This document shows, in pieces, positions 13,062 through 26,100 of a stretch of 64,000 nucleotides of DNA. The stretch comes from Corbicula japonica. Its lineage: Eukaryota > Mollusca > Bivalvia > Venerida > Cyrenidae. The stretch spans positions 18,652,053 through 18,716,052 of the forward strand of contig JAZAYU010000002.1 of NCBI GenBank assembly GCA_038501625.1, written 5' to 3'. The notes beneath the pieces are model-generated. The model was not told where the DNA came from, ran no database searches, and saw only the letters and a list, made by a program, of their open reading frames with translations. Position numbers and translations under genes: made by a program. The first letter of the stretch is position 1; each line of letters starts with the position of its first letter.

Positions 13062-13195
13062 ATCATTGGTATTCGGCGAAGATCGCGGTATCCCAACCCT
13101 CGGGCAATGCTTTCCAGACGGAAACTCGGCAGAGCCTGTCTGGAAAGCAGTACCCTCGGGTTGAGATACCTTGATCTTCGCCGAATACCAATGAT
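13062..13195. repeat. Long hairpin H3
   Basis: ATCATTGGTATTCGGCGAAG pairs with CTTCGCCGAATACCAATGAT. The stem continues inward (GGTATC, CCCTCGGG, GCTTTCCAGAC) to a loop containing ACTCGGCAGAGCC, the reverse complement of the GGCTCTGCCGAGT loop core in H1, H2 and H6. The arms are about 60 bp with a few bulges. Stem sequences are otherwise unrelated to H1/H2. Confidence 0.7.
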
Positions 13196-13199
13196 AGAT

Positions 13200-14435
13200 T
13201 CTCTTTATCTTTATATATTATTCTATAGTTTATATATTATTATTATTAAAATCTGTTTGGATATATTCTATTCCGAAGCAATTTGCAATCACAATGAAAT
13301 GGCGAGGCTTAGAGAAAATGCGTGCCTTTCTTTTAACATAATGCCGGAAAAAAGTCACTTTAGAACTTCATAATTTGTTTTGACCTTTGTGTATAAAGAA
13401 TTAAAATATGTTGACAAAGCCCCCAATAATTCTTTTTCCTTTGTCCATATCCATGTCCGCTAATAAATGTTTATTAAGATTTTATTTAAAATGGCCACTT
13501 TTAACAGATTAGGTCTTAAAAGTTGACAGTTTAAAATAAGGGTTTGGCTGTATAAAATCTGTAAATAAAACTAATACACGTACATATATGTAAATATATA
13601 TATAAGAACGGAGTGTTTTACCTGTGATTTCAAAACATGTCTTACATAAGCTTTGCTTTTTATTATTACCGGTATATCGAATTATGTTGTGTCTTCTGTG
13701 AATGATAATATTGATACATTGATGGCTTACTGATTTTTTAAACTTTCTATCCTACAGTTACCTAGTGCAAATGCACGAAATTTTCGTTTCGGTACATTTG
13801 TATGTAGAAACGAATGAATAACCTCAAAAGTCCATTGTTTAACATTTACTAAATGTTATTATTTGTTCGGTAAAATCACAGCTTTCAAGCGATCTAACCA
13901 AATCATTTTTTGAATATCAGTCAGATATGTTTGATGAATATACTGGTATTTCTTGCTGTAGAATGATCTGCCTATGCACCAGATCATTTTTCCATAGTTA
14001 CAATATAGTTGCCAGCTGATTTAGTAAACTTTTACAAATCTGATACATTTTCACTTTTAATAATGATTAATTAATTTCAATGCTGTGTTTATCCGATTTT
14101 AAAGTGACTATAATTATATCTAGGTTTCTAGGCATGCACATTAGGTAATACTTAAATAAAGTATATTTGTTTTTCTTTTGTGAAACAATACTTAGGCCTA
14201 ATAACTGTTCAAATTGTTTAACAACGGTAAGTGAAAAATATGAAACTAGACATCCGATGTTGATGATAAAATCAATTTGGCATGTATTAAAAATGAGTCT
14301 TGGTTGAAATGTAAATTAGTAAATTTTTGGATTCGCAAAACTTATCGTTTCGAAGGCCTCATCGAAAATACATGTAAGATTCAATTGTAATTATATTTGA
14401 TTGTAATTTTAATGAGCTACCTTCTATAAATAAAG
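13200..14435. other. Intergenic sequence, nothing recognised
   Basis: No coding frame, hairpin or repeat copy identified before the (ATT)n run. Confidence 0.4.
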
Positions 14436-14437
14436 AG

Positions 14438-14439
<2 letters not shown>

Positions 14440-14495
<56 letters not shown>
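14440..14495. repeat. (ATT)n microsatellite
   Basis: Uninterrupted TAT/TTA trinucleotide run of about 56 bp. Confidence 0.95.
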
Positions 14496-14654
14496 GTATC
14501 AAGATTTTTGACTTGATATCATAGATTAACCCCAAGAACATACATCCGTCTTTCTATTTTTTGCCTTTGGCGTTCCATGGATATACAGGATTTATACTCT
14601 CTAATACCCTGTCAAAATTCTATTCTGTTTAGTTCTGCTAATCTTAAGTTTTTA

Positions 14655-14960
14655 CTCTTTTCCTTTTTGTACAGTCGCCGATAAAAAAGAAAATATCAAA
14701 ATTTAGAACAGTAAAGAAAAATAGCTAGACCTAAAATTTTCCTTAAATTCTAAAAAACACCCTAAGCAAACAAAAAACTTTAAATGCCCACATGACCAAT
14801 ATGATACTGACAAACAATATTTAAGGTCCTTTGAAAGAGGAACTTTCAATTATGAAGGCAAAAATCAACATTTTAAGTATTTTCATCTATTTACGAGACC
14901 ATGACATTCAAGGTGAAACACACTGTTACAATAAAAACCAGGATCTTGCATTTTGTTGTC
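14655..14960. repeat. Fold-back repeat R3, copy 2
   Basis: It shares AACAGTAAAGAAAAATAG, AAATGCCCACATGACC and TGATACTGACAAACAATAT with the copies at 10550-11000 and 57420-57850. The right arm is decayed. Confidence 0.4.
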
Positions 14961-15109
14961 AGTAAAATATTTTTATGTGAACATTTAAACTGATATTCCG
15001 AGTGGATCTATTTCTCATTTGTTTGTATCTGTAGACATATACTTTATTGTTTCAAACGTCACCTCAACGCCCTAACGATATTGTGGTTAAAAGTGGAATC
15101 AGCCGTTTT

Positions 15110-16000
15110 TATCCCCCGCCATGTAGGCGAGGGATATAAATATGGTCTTCGTCCGTCCGTCCTTCCGTCCGTGTGTGTACATTTCGTGTCAGGTCCATAA
15201 AGTTCAACCCATAGTAGAAATTTCATTAATTTTTAGTCTTGTAAATGTTCTCCCCATCAAGACGACAGAACCTATGTCCCAACGTGGCCGTCTAAAGGTC
15301 AATGCCACCAGTGGTGTTTGAAGATTTGAACCATGTATTTCTTGTCCGGTTCATATCTTTTGAACCCATGGAATTACAATTTATGTTTTGAAACTTTAGT
15401 GAAATTTTCACCCCATAAAGACGACATGCAGAACCTATGTTCCAGCCTGGCTGGCTCAAGGTCATTGAAGATTTGAACCATGTATTTTGTGTCCGGTTCA
15501 TATCTTCTAAACCCCTGATATGAATTTGTGCAAATTTCGTTTGGTCCAGAACTACTTAACCCCTAGAAGGAATTTCATGAAACTTTAGTCAATTGTTCAG
15601 CCCCTGAAGAAGGAGTGCTACACCCATGTTCAAGGCCTGCTCAAGGTCAAGTTCACCAGTGGTGCCAAGTATTTCGTGTCACGTTCATATCTTTTGAACC
15701 CCTGGAATGAATTTTATCAAACTTTAGTCAAATTCGCATTCAATTAAGACAATGAGCAGAACCAATATTCCTACCTGGCCGGCTCAAGGTCAAGGTACCA
15801 GTTTAGATCCATATTAGTTGACACAGATGTGCCTCTAAAGACCGTTCCGCACATTGTCTCAATGAGGTGAACATTTGACTAAAGTTTAGTGAAATTTCGT
15901 CTAGCAGTTTGGAAGTTATGGAGCAAATACGAAAACCATTGTTCAAACCTTCAAAGACAACTACTGATCTTAACCTCGAGCCGGTCGGAAATATGATCAA
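15110..16000. repeat. Dispersed repeat with decayed internal tandem units
   Basis: It opens with ATCCCCCGCCATGTAGGCGA and a CCGTCCGTCCTTCCGTCCGT run. Imperfect units of roughly 120-170 bp follow, each with variants of GTCCGGTTCATATCTTTTGA, GAAACTTTAGT, 'agacgac...cagaacc' and CTCAAGGTCA. Related text occurs at 45650-46320. There are no coding features. It is a common style of mollusc interspersed repeat. Confidence 0.55.
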
Positions 16001-16638
16001 TTTACTGCATGCAAATTTTCATTAAAATACTCGGAGTTGAAAAGCGTCGCATTCTACATGTACCTTAATTTATCTCAACACGTCTTTTCATTATTTTCAT
16101 ACAGTCAAGCTTTATGTCGTTTCTGTCCAACTTAGCACGTTTAGTCTTTGCCTTTTATAATCATGATAATTGCATATATTTAATTTTTACGTCAAATTTA
16201 TATTTTATACATAAACACATATACCAAATGAAAATAAAAATTAATTTATTAACAAATTGATAGACAAAAAAACAAAACCGTTTAATTCGAAAGTATGTAA
16301 TAGTGTTCAAATGCTGGCTTTAGAATGGACGACCTCATAAAAGCTTTCCGTCTGGTTTCAATCAATATCGTTACTGCATACGAATATGGTTAGAATTATA
16401 ATTTGGAAAAGATTAAAAAATTTAATAAGTATGAAGTAACTGCGCCCTCCAGCGGTCTTACGAAACCCGAAAACCGAGACTTGAAATATATGTTAGCCTT
16501 CGTACATTTTATGTGAAAAGAATACATTGAAATCTTAAACAATAGTTGCAATACCTGACTGTTTTTAAACATTTTATTATAGATTTCAAAGGTAAAGTTA
16601 GAGAGACACTGAGTTAAGTGACATTCTCATCAGATAAA
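16001..16638 (+). other. Upstream flank and possible 5'UTR of the CARD gene
   Basis: No clear TATA or initiator could be assigned. An acceptor-like ATTTTATTATAG ends at 16581, so the transcript may enter from an upstream non-coding exon that was not located. Confidence 0.3.
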
Positions 16639-17124
16639 ATGAGGACCAAAGGGTTTTCTTGTGAACGAGCAGAAGATGGAGAAAACGCGATTCTAGAAAA
16701 GAATGATACTCAAAATACTTTTCAAAATGCAGAACCAATGAAATTACGATATAGAAACAATAGTAAAAAAGTTGGTGCAAAAGTGAAAAAGACAAGTTTT
16801 GAAATGACTCTCAGAAGCCAATCTGTAGGGTCTGAAAACAGAATTCACAAAAGCAAACATAAGAGCAATCAGCTGGTCGAGAATATAGACGATCGATATA
16901 ATATAAATAAAACTAAAACAAAAGAGGCTTTTGGTGGAGAAAAATCATTTGAGTTGAAATCAGTTGTTGCAAACTTAGGTGCAGATTCAACAAAGGAAAA
17001 AGATATTTGTGCTACAGAATCAAACGGCAGAAAAAAATGTAAACAAGCTGCTATATCCGGAGATAATGAAATCGACCGGGCCAGCTGTAGAAGAAGTGAG
17101 AGGCTGAAGAGGAAATCAGTATCC
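16639..17124 (+). CDS. Exon 1: start exon, basic Lys/Ser-rich N-terminus
   Basis: The frame has a TAA at 16615-16617, so the ATG at 16639 (MRTKGFSCERAEDGENAILE) is the first usable start. It gives 162 codons ending in phase 0 at the donor TCC|GTAAGT. The protein is hydrophilic and rich in Lys, Arg, Ser and Asn. It ends in a basic cluster, CRRSERLKRKSVS, that could be a nuclear localisation or DNA/RNA-contact segment. No domain is recognised. Without splicing the frame runs to a stop at 17209-17211. An acceptor-like TTATTATAG precedes 16582, so an upstream 5'UTR exon is possible. Confidence 0.6.
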
Positions 17125-20100
17125 GTAAGTCCATGTTTTATAATTCCATATTGTTCCAACATTTATGCCCCCACATCCATCACCCAAGCATCAGATATCA
17201 AAACTTATTGATCATTTTTTATTTAATTAATTTAATTAATATTCCTTTTTTAAATTGTTATTTTAAATTATTGTTATTTTATACAATTTCTAACCCATTC
17301 CAGAAGCGTTATTTATTAGTTTAAAAACACTTCGATGCATGTTACCATGCCAAAGCAAAAATATAATACAATTGGTAATATATTTTGGATAGGAATGATA
17401 CGACCTAGCGTAACGCATACATATCAGATCTTTCTTTGTTGTTGCGCTAAAATAATTGAAACAAGTGAGAAAATAATCAACTTTATTAATAATGAATATT
17501 TACACCTTTATTTCCACTGCTTCAATATCCTTTACCGGACGAGTGAAGGTCAATCTTCGATGAACACCGTTAGCCTTATCACCGCGCAATTGTACAGGAA
17601 TGCCCTGGTGACGTCATGAAATCCCCGCTATTTTTATAATTGTTGCTAATTAGCTCTTCCTGGAATGTTGCTAGATTCATTTGAGTGTTTCAACCAGGTT
17701 CTAAGGTAAAACACGCATGCTGCTTTATCCAGAGACAATAAAATAGTGACTCTATTTTGTCGTAGTATGATTATTTTGATTTGAGTAAATAGGCGGACCA
17801 GTCCAAATGCCAAACCCGGGGTAAGAAATGTTTTAAACAACATTTCGAAATTAGTAAAAAGTATATATTTTATATTAAATTTAGAAACAAAATGATAAAA
17901 TGAGGTGTAAATATAAGTAATAAATTTCGTGTTTGATAAGTTCACCGAGTCTTGAACGTCATTAGGGCTGTTTAAAGCACGCGTGGAGTCCTTCGGACTC
18001 CACACACTTTAACCAGCCCAAATGACGTTCAAGACTCGGTGAACTTATCAAACACGAAATTTATTCCTTAAATAAACACGATTTAGGTAAACAAAGCGCT
18101 TTTAAATTTATCATTGTTTGAAGATAAAGCGATGTAGATTTGTTGCACACTGCTTCCGTGTTTCAGAATGTAGCCGGAGAGATCGTAGCCGGAGAGATAC
18201 CAGCAATGAAGAAGAAAAAACGTTCGTCTTCAACCAACAGGCGTGAAGAAAAACCAGTAAGGAATAGAACTTTTGATCTCGTAAAATTTTACTTATTAAA
18301 TTGAGGTCCCACGAGAGCAGAACTTACGGTAATATAAAAAGAAAATCACTTGTAAGTTAAATCATTTGGAAGTCTTCAGAAACTCAATGATGAAGCGGAT
18401 ACTGTCGAAGAAAGAACGCATCTACTATATGCTGTTGCACGTCCTGTTCAGTGTAATGCTCGGCATGTTCTCAGGTCCCAGATTAAGACTTTTTAACATC
18501 TTTTTAAAATAAGGGAAAATATTTTATTGACCTCCCCAGTACGAGGATTGTATAGACTTACAGAAATGAATGTGTTTCATCTGCTTAAAGCGGAGAGGGG
18601 GTCATTTTCCATCACTAAGTGTATCTGCTGTTTGCCTGTATTGAATGCCATATTAAATATATACACAACATCAATCACAGAAGTGACTTACATTTTAAAT
18701 CTTTGTATGAATACAATAGCAGTACCACTGATATATAATATTTAATATTTATTTATCAAACGATAAGAAGAACATTCGACTTAATATGAACTAAGGCACT
18801 GCCTCTTATCGAGCTCTAGCTTTAATAATCTCAGATAATGATTTATATTTAAAAAATAATTTGTTTCTAACATTTGTTAGCCTACTCATGCACGATAAAA
18901 TTATGTGATTTTTGGAAAGAATTTAAGTCTACATCAACTTAATTCAGCTGGACAACTGGCAATCTGACTATTACTAAACATTTGGGTTTTTAATATGTAA
19001 ACACAAACTTTAAGGCTTCTTGCTTAAATTTACAACCCAAATGTGTTCCATTACCTCAATTAATGCAATATAAAATATTGATAAATTCTTCATTGATACA
19101 TGAAAATATTACATTGTCACATGTGCATGAAAATTAATATATTATTGTCTGAAAAATAAATTTTATTTTTTAAAATGTTACCTTGATTACACTTGCATTT
19201 GTAACTTGCAATTGCACAAAATAGTCCCATGCTATTCAAAAAATATATATGCATGTATATGAATTAAGTTATAATATAGACCTAAAAAGTACTGTTTTAA
19301 TATTCATGTACATCACATTAACACCACATTGAGACTTCAATATGTAGTGTGATACATCACCTAGATTTTGGGGCATATTTGTGCAAAGTCATTTGAAAAT
19401 ATCTCCAGGAATGACAATGCCATAGGATTTTTCAGTTATTAACAACAGTAATTTGAAGCTATAGATGCTGTGTGAAAAATATTGTGACAATAAGGTACAT
19501 ATTTGGTGACAATAAGGTACATATTTGAGCCAAGTTACTTAAATGTGCATGATAGAATTACTTATTTAAGTTGAAAAATAGTTCAGCTATTGGGCCAAAA
19601 TAGATGAAATAATCTCAATCAATTAAACATAAACATGTACAATGTCATGTAGTCTGATTATCCATATGTAACACTCCTTTACAGGTCTTAGTAACTGATT
19701 TGAAACAAAATGCTTCTTTATATCTATTTTCATTACATAAATGAATTGCGGTTGCCAATCAAATCAAGCATTAAAAATGTTGTTGGTCCATTTTTTAAAA
19801 TGTATAATAACAATTTTATAAGATTGTTTGCTAAAAAATGTAAACCCATGAACACATCAATTAGCAATATAAAATGCCATTATTCATAACCACTTTTGGA
19901 TCTCTGTCTGGTAAGTATTTTATAAATGTAATAATATACTGGAAAATGTGAATTTCAAATTCTGAAGCTCATTCCAGTTGGTATTTTCTTGATTTTGTAT
20001 TTTTCATTGCAGAAATTTAGGCACAACTACTTTAAAATAGGTAAATTTCTCTTTAAAAAGTACCATATATTAAAAATGTAAACTTCTCTACTGTTACATT

Positions 20101-23100
20101 GCTAAAACATAAACATACAAAAGAAAAAAATCATTGTTTTTATTATGAGTGCAACTTCCAGTTTTCTGTGTTAAAGTGCAGCTTAAGCAGATCCAAGTAC
20201 CGGTATATTCAGATTTTTACATGTATTTAAAGAGGCCAAAAACCAACTGACATGGCAAGAAATGTTTTTCTTCCTCTTCACAGCAATCTACTTTTTTCAA
20301 CAATTTAAATGATTATGAAAGCTTTGATTTTTTTATTTTCTAAAACACAACTTTTTGATGCTGAGCAAATTTAGTGACACCATGAATATTTAACAAAATT
20401 TGCAAAAATAAAACAAAACAAAACAGACACCTTGTATTTGATTATACATGTACCTCACATACATATTTTGATTATGAAATCATGTTGAAATGTGCACATG
20501 ACAGAAAATATGGTAATAATAGAACACTTTTAATTCCCAAAATGAGCATTAACTTGATATTTGATGCTATTCTTGGTGCACATGTATTCTGCTTTCTGGT
20601 CAAACTTTTTGGTCCCAACTGATGATAATATATTGGAGATTAACCCTTTCCTCCATGTAAACACCTTTATGGCATGGAAAAACTGTGTAGATTCAGATCA
20701 GCCAGCACATCCATAATGTCTGATCAGGATCTGCAATATTCACTTGTTTAAATCATTAGGTTATTTCTGACCAAAAAGTGAACAGTGCAGATCCTGATCA
20801 GATGTGCCAGCTAATCTGGATCTACACTGGTCTCACACTGGTAAAAAGGCATGTCTGTAGAGTAAAAGGGTAAATTTCTTTTTTATTTAAAATCTCATAT
20901 TACTGTGTATTAAAATTAAAAAGGTAATACTCAGTAGTTACTTTGAGAAAATTATTGTCTATAAATTTTATAAAACCTGAAATTTCATACATTTAGGGCA
21001 ATCTGTCATGTATTTGGCCAAAATATAAAAAAATAAATTGTTTCTGGAGGTGTCAAATAGGCCACAAGTCAATTCAGGCAGTACTTGTAAGTCTATTGTA
21101 TATGGCAATCACTGTAAAGAGTTAGTTTTGTTTTTGTTTTTAGATTTACACAAGCTTTTAAAAAATAGTATCATTGTTTATTTGATATCTAAAATTGTGC
21201 TTGTCATCCTGAAACCCAAGAACAAATAAAAACATCATCTGATTGTCATTTTTGCTTTAAAAATTGGACTGTCATCAACAAGTAAATTAATTTATGTTAC
21301 AGTCATAATCTCTTCCCTACAACTACCCAAGGTGTTGATTTAATCAGTTTTGTCAGGGTGTCACACTGTTATATAAGATCACAATTTACAACACTTGCAG
21401 TAAAAGTCAGAGGTGCTTATGCAATCAAATTTGTCATATTTAATAAATAAATAAATTTATTTCTAAACCAATTTCCATGTTGGACAATGCAAAATACACA
21501 GCTTATGTTGCAACCATCAATATTTGATTCTGTGCTAGTGTAGACCGAGTGACTTTTGTAGACTAAGGTCATTGATCAAAAGAGCATATTGACATATAAA
21601 TGATGTCTTTTCTTTTGTTGCAACATTTTTTAAATTGTTTTCCCACCTGTTTAGTCATGATAGTCTTGGACAAAAATCCGGAAAAAGTACATGTTGCTTT
21701 GTACAAAATGTCCAATCTATGAAGCAACTTGTTCATGAAAAATATTTTATAAACATCATAAACTGACATAGAACATATTAACACAATGATACTAAAAACT
21801 TTTTAAATAAAATAAAAATGTGGCCTATATTTGAGACCTATTAGAGCTTTTTCAAAATAAAGTGTGGCTCATTTGACTTGTTTGTGGCCTATTGACTGTA
21901 ATCCATATACCAATTCCATGGTATTTGATCATAAATTTGGTGTGAATAGACTGATAACGATCCCAATCTATCAACCAAAACAATAAACATAATGTTTATG
22001 CAGTGTAGACCCAGTGTAGACCCTCATTTATTTAGGGGGAGGGGCGGCGGCAGTTTATTTTTTTTTAGAAAACAGGGTCAGTCTTCAAAGCCCCTGTGGT
22101 GTAGATTTGCTCTTGTGCCATGTGTTTTATAAGAATAAATAAAAGAAATCTCATAGTCTACCTCGTGTTCAGTACTCTCACAAACAATATCTTCGACTGC
22201 CATGAGCTCAAATGTCTGAATGACGAACATGACCAGTGACAAAAAACTCTTATACAAAACTGAATTGTGGCGCTGGTCTACGCTAAGCTCAATGTGTCTC
22301 ACAATGTGACTGTGAGTGACTGAACATTGCGACTGCGAGGTCCAGTTCACAATTCAACTTCACATAAAAGTTGGTTCTCACCAGCCTTACATCTTGTTTT
22401 CAAGAAAAACTGCTTGCATCTGATTGTTCCGTCGCTGGGCTTTATGCTCCTTTGAATTTAAAGGCCTAATAATCCACTGACAAGCTACCATTCGGTAGTT
22501 TTCAACTTGATTTCCTCAGTCTAATTTCTAAAAATGGCCGATTGCTAGTATTGCTATTGGTTACAACGAACGACAACCTACTCTCTAAACTGACGATTTA
22601 GTTTTTTAGCTTTCCAAAATGCTAGTCCGATAACATTGCTACCGAATAATAAGTTTTAATTTTTAAAGATATTTTGCAATTAGCAATTTATAAAAATAAA
22701 GCCAATAACAAAATTTGTCAAAACAATACTTTGCCGTAAGTTTTTACCGGTCAGTTTTTTTCCCGTGTTTACATTGCCTTATGCTGTGCACAACCGGTAA
22801 CCAGCGCAAAACGGAAGGAAAGCTTTATTTTTTCGTTAGTGAATGGGCATTCCTGCGACCTTAAGACGAGCTTAACGCTCGGGTCGCTTTGCGACCCGAG
22901 CTAGAGCTCGATATTAAGTGTTTGCTTAAGACGGCGTAATACAATGTACATTTGTCAAAAGTTCTAAGTGTACACTTTCCAATTTTGAATATCTCAAAGT
23001 AAAATTTTCCTTATTAAAACAAAGTTTGGCATTATGTTAAATATGATAAATTCATAATAATTATTTGAAAAGCGTGCATGAGTTTTACGTATTACGTCAT

Positions 23101-26100
23101 CCACGTTGGCATACGCTATTTAAGAAATAATCAATAGCTTCCGGTGAATTATCGCAGGATAATTCACGGGGCGGAGTTCAGATGCGTAAGGATATATCAA
23201 GAGGGGCGTAGCCCCGAGTGATATATATCTACGCAGCTGAACGACGCCCCGTGAATTATCCTGCGATAATTCACCGGAAACTATTGATTATTTCAATTCT
23301 AACACGACACATCTGACTGAATAAGCGAAATAATCATAACTCAATTTTAGCGCGTCGTAATAAACGGAAATTGGTTTTAAGGTCGGCAGTTAGTGTTTAA
23401 TCCCTAAACATCTCCATAATTCAAAAACTGATAATAATGAAAAGATTAAATGACAAACTTGAATATATATCCATCCAACCGCGCATCCAGCACTCTCTAG
23501 TCGTCGTTCGAAGCGTTTTTGTCATTCCAACGGTTTAATACTGCACCAGAAAATAACATGTAAACAACGGAAATGACGTGACGTCGTTAAAATGGCGCGT
23601 TAACGTCACCTTAACGTTGCCGCAAAATAGCGGAAAATAATTATGGTATTTCATCTAAATATATAAAATAAACATTTTTCTATAACTGTGGTATCATCAT
23701 ATTACGCCCGGGTAAAAAATTCGCGTATTTGTTGCTTTCTTAAATGCGCGAAATTAAATCCCAGCGAAAAATACAATTGTCACGTGATAAGTTTATACCG
23801 ACAGGTAATTAGTAATAGCCGTGAATTATCGTGTAATAATTCACAGCAAATTCAATGGGAAAAACGTCAAGTCGTGTTAGAATAATACGTAATCCTGGAG
23901 CGGCAAAAGAAATTATTTTTTTACAAATGATTGTGTTGTACATATGTTCACCGTTACCTGACAATATAAAAAACACAACAGCACTTTATAACAATGAAAC
24001 GTTTGACGCCTGAATACCGGGAAAGTGGCGCAAAAATGCTCTTTAGTGACTCCTTTTTACGTTTGTTATTTAAAAATACTGACTGTTCGTAAATGCAAAA
24101 GAAATACCTTATGTTTGCATGTTTTATCATTATAAGAAAAAAATGACATTATTTTCTTGATTGATAACGTTGCTTACGTTGAACGTTGACGTTACTCTCA
24201 TACGTCATTAAATATTTACGTATTAGAACGTAACAAGAAAATATTATCACTACATTTGTTTGATAAGTGCCTACTTATCAATTATCTAAATTTAAAATTA
24301 ATATTAGTTAACTAAACTTCAAAATCGACTTATTCGAAAATGACGTTAATTTGGTCAGAAAAAAATAATAAAAAACGTGTCCGAATTACTGGTTAATTTC
24401 ATCGAAATGAATAAAATGTGTTCACTTTGAAAGGCTGTTACATATGTACACAAGGTATTGCACAGTATCGCTTCATCCGAAATTTCTAAGCCACTCAGAA
24501 ACTTTTTGCACACAACAGTGCGAGAAAAATGAATTAACCCCTTCAAATGTACGTAAACACGTTATGGATAAAATAGAGAAGAATGTGTTGGCTCAACGTG
24601 CCCAGCAGACCATTACGAAGTTATTTCGGTGCAATAGAATTGCAAACCGCAACATTTCCTTAAGATTTCATCACATTTTTATGATACAAAGATGAGAAAA
24701 TAATCACAACTGTAGGGGTTGCAATTACTTTTTAAGTGAGAATTGCTTTCTGTATACCAGTGTGCTAAAAAATGTTATTATTTTTCAATCGCGTTACGCA
24801 GTTTCAAATTTGTTTGCGTGCTTTAATAGGAAATTGATGTTCTTTCGTTGCAATTTACAATAGTTTGAAAGATTCAATCAAAAAGTTTGAAAAATTAACA
24901 TTTATCAAGTGTGCACTTAGAACTTTTGACTAGTGTATATATCAAAATGTGACATATTTCCTAAGTTTGGCGAGACTACATGGATTACATGATTGAGATT
25001 TCCTTTTCATTTCTGGAATATCAAACGTGTTAATTAATACATATTAAATGATAATTATTTTGATATAAATGTATGGGCCGAAAATCAGTCTATTAAGTGT
25101 TATATGTTTTGTTTTATTCAATGACAGAATAGTTCACAAAAAAGTGATGACGCAAAAGAAGAAAGGGAAGACACAGATTTGACAGGTAATGTAATCTGAT
25201 GTATAAGAGGTGATAATCTCGCAAAAATATTTTTGTGATAGCTTCGATAATTGTCATCGTCATATTTTGTTGTAATGTAAGTTCAATATATAAATAGCAT
25301 TGAATATGCGAATACTTTAACATTTTTTCATTCTCCAAATACTAAAATTTAAAATTGCACAATTAATATCAAAGTGTTTTGGGAGCTTTAAGTTGAAAGC
25401 TAAATATGATGTTGAACAGAATACACATTCTGACTTAACAGTCAATTTTTTAACATGGAGGAGTAAAATATACGATGATAATACTCGCGGGTCACAACCG
25501 TCAACTTGATAACCTTGCTTGTTTCAAATTCCAACAGTTAATAAAATGTTCAATTCATAAATTGCGAAGCCATTCATATTTTGTCAAACTTTTTAAGGTT
25601 GTTGCAACGACAGAATGGTAACTTGCTTTCGAGGACAATTTCATAGCGACGTCCTAATATCAAACCTCGTATTGTCACTTTTACAATTTTTACAGGAAGA
25701 ACATTTTTGTCTCATACTTTCAAATGCTGTTTTAATTGCTTAATTTGAAATGAAGTACATTTGTATCATACCTAAACAGTAAAAACACTTGTTTTTAAGC
25801 TTGCAAGTGGTTGAATATAGTAGTGGAGAATACAATCTTCTGATACATTTTCTCATTTTTAATTGCTCGTACAATATTTTGCTTGTTTGTTATTTAAGTT
25901 AGTAATTAAAATTTCATTGTGTGGTATACATGTATAAAGTACTTTCTGTAAAACTGGTACTTTAAACAGACATTTAACCTTGTATTTTACATTAAGTAAC
26001 AGTTTATTCATTGGAGTAACCAGCAAAACAATATACCATTAAAGGAGTTTACATCTTTATTTTATAAAAACTAAATACGAATAACACTAATAAAATCATG

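Noticed and set aside
14435..14500. CRISPR-like or regulatory array
   Set aside because: Simple trinucleotide microsatellite; no CRISPR array exists in this eukaryotic sequence.
22078..22350. Minus-strand 90-codon frame containing MAVEDIVCESTEHE and a donor-like site after it
   Set aside because: It could be a first exon of an antisense gene, but no second exon with matching phase was found in the AT-rich sequence to its left.
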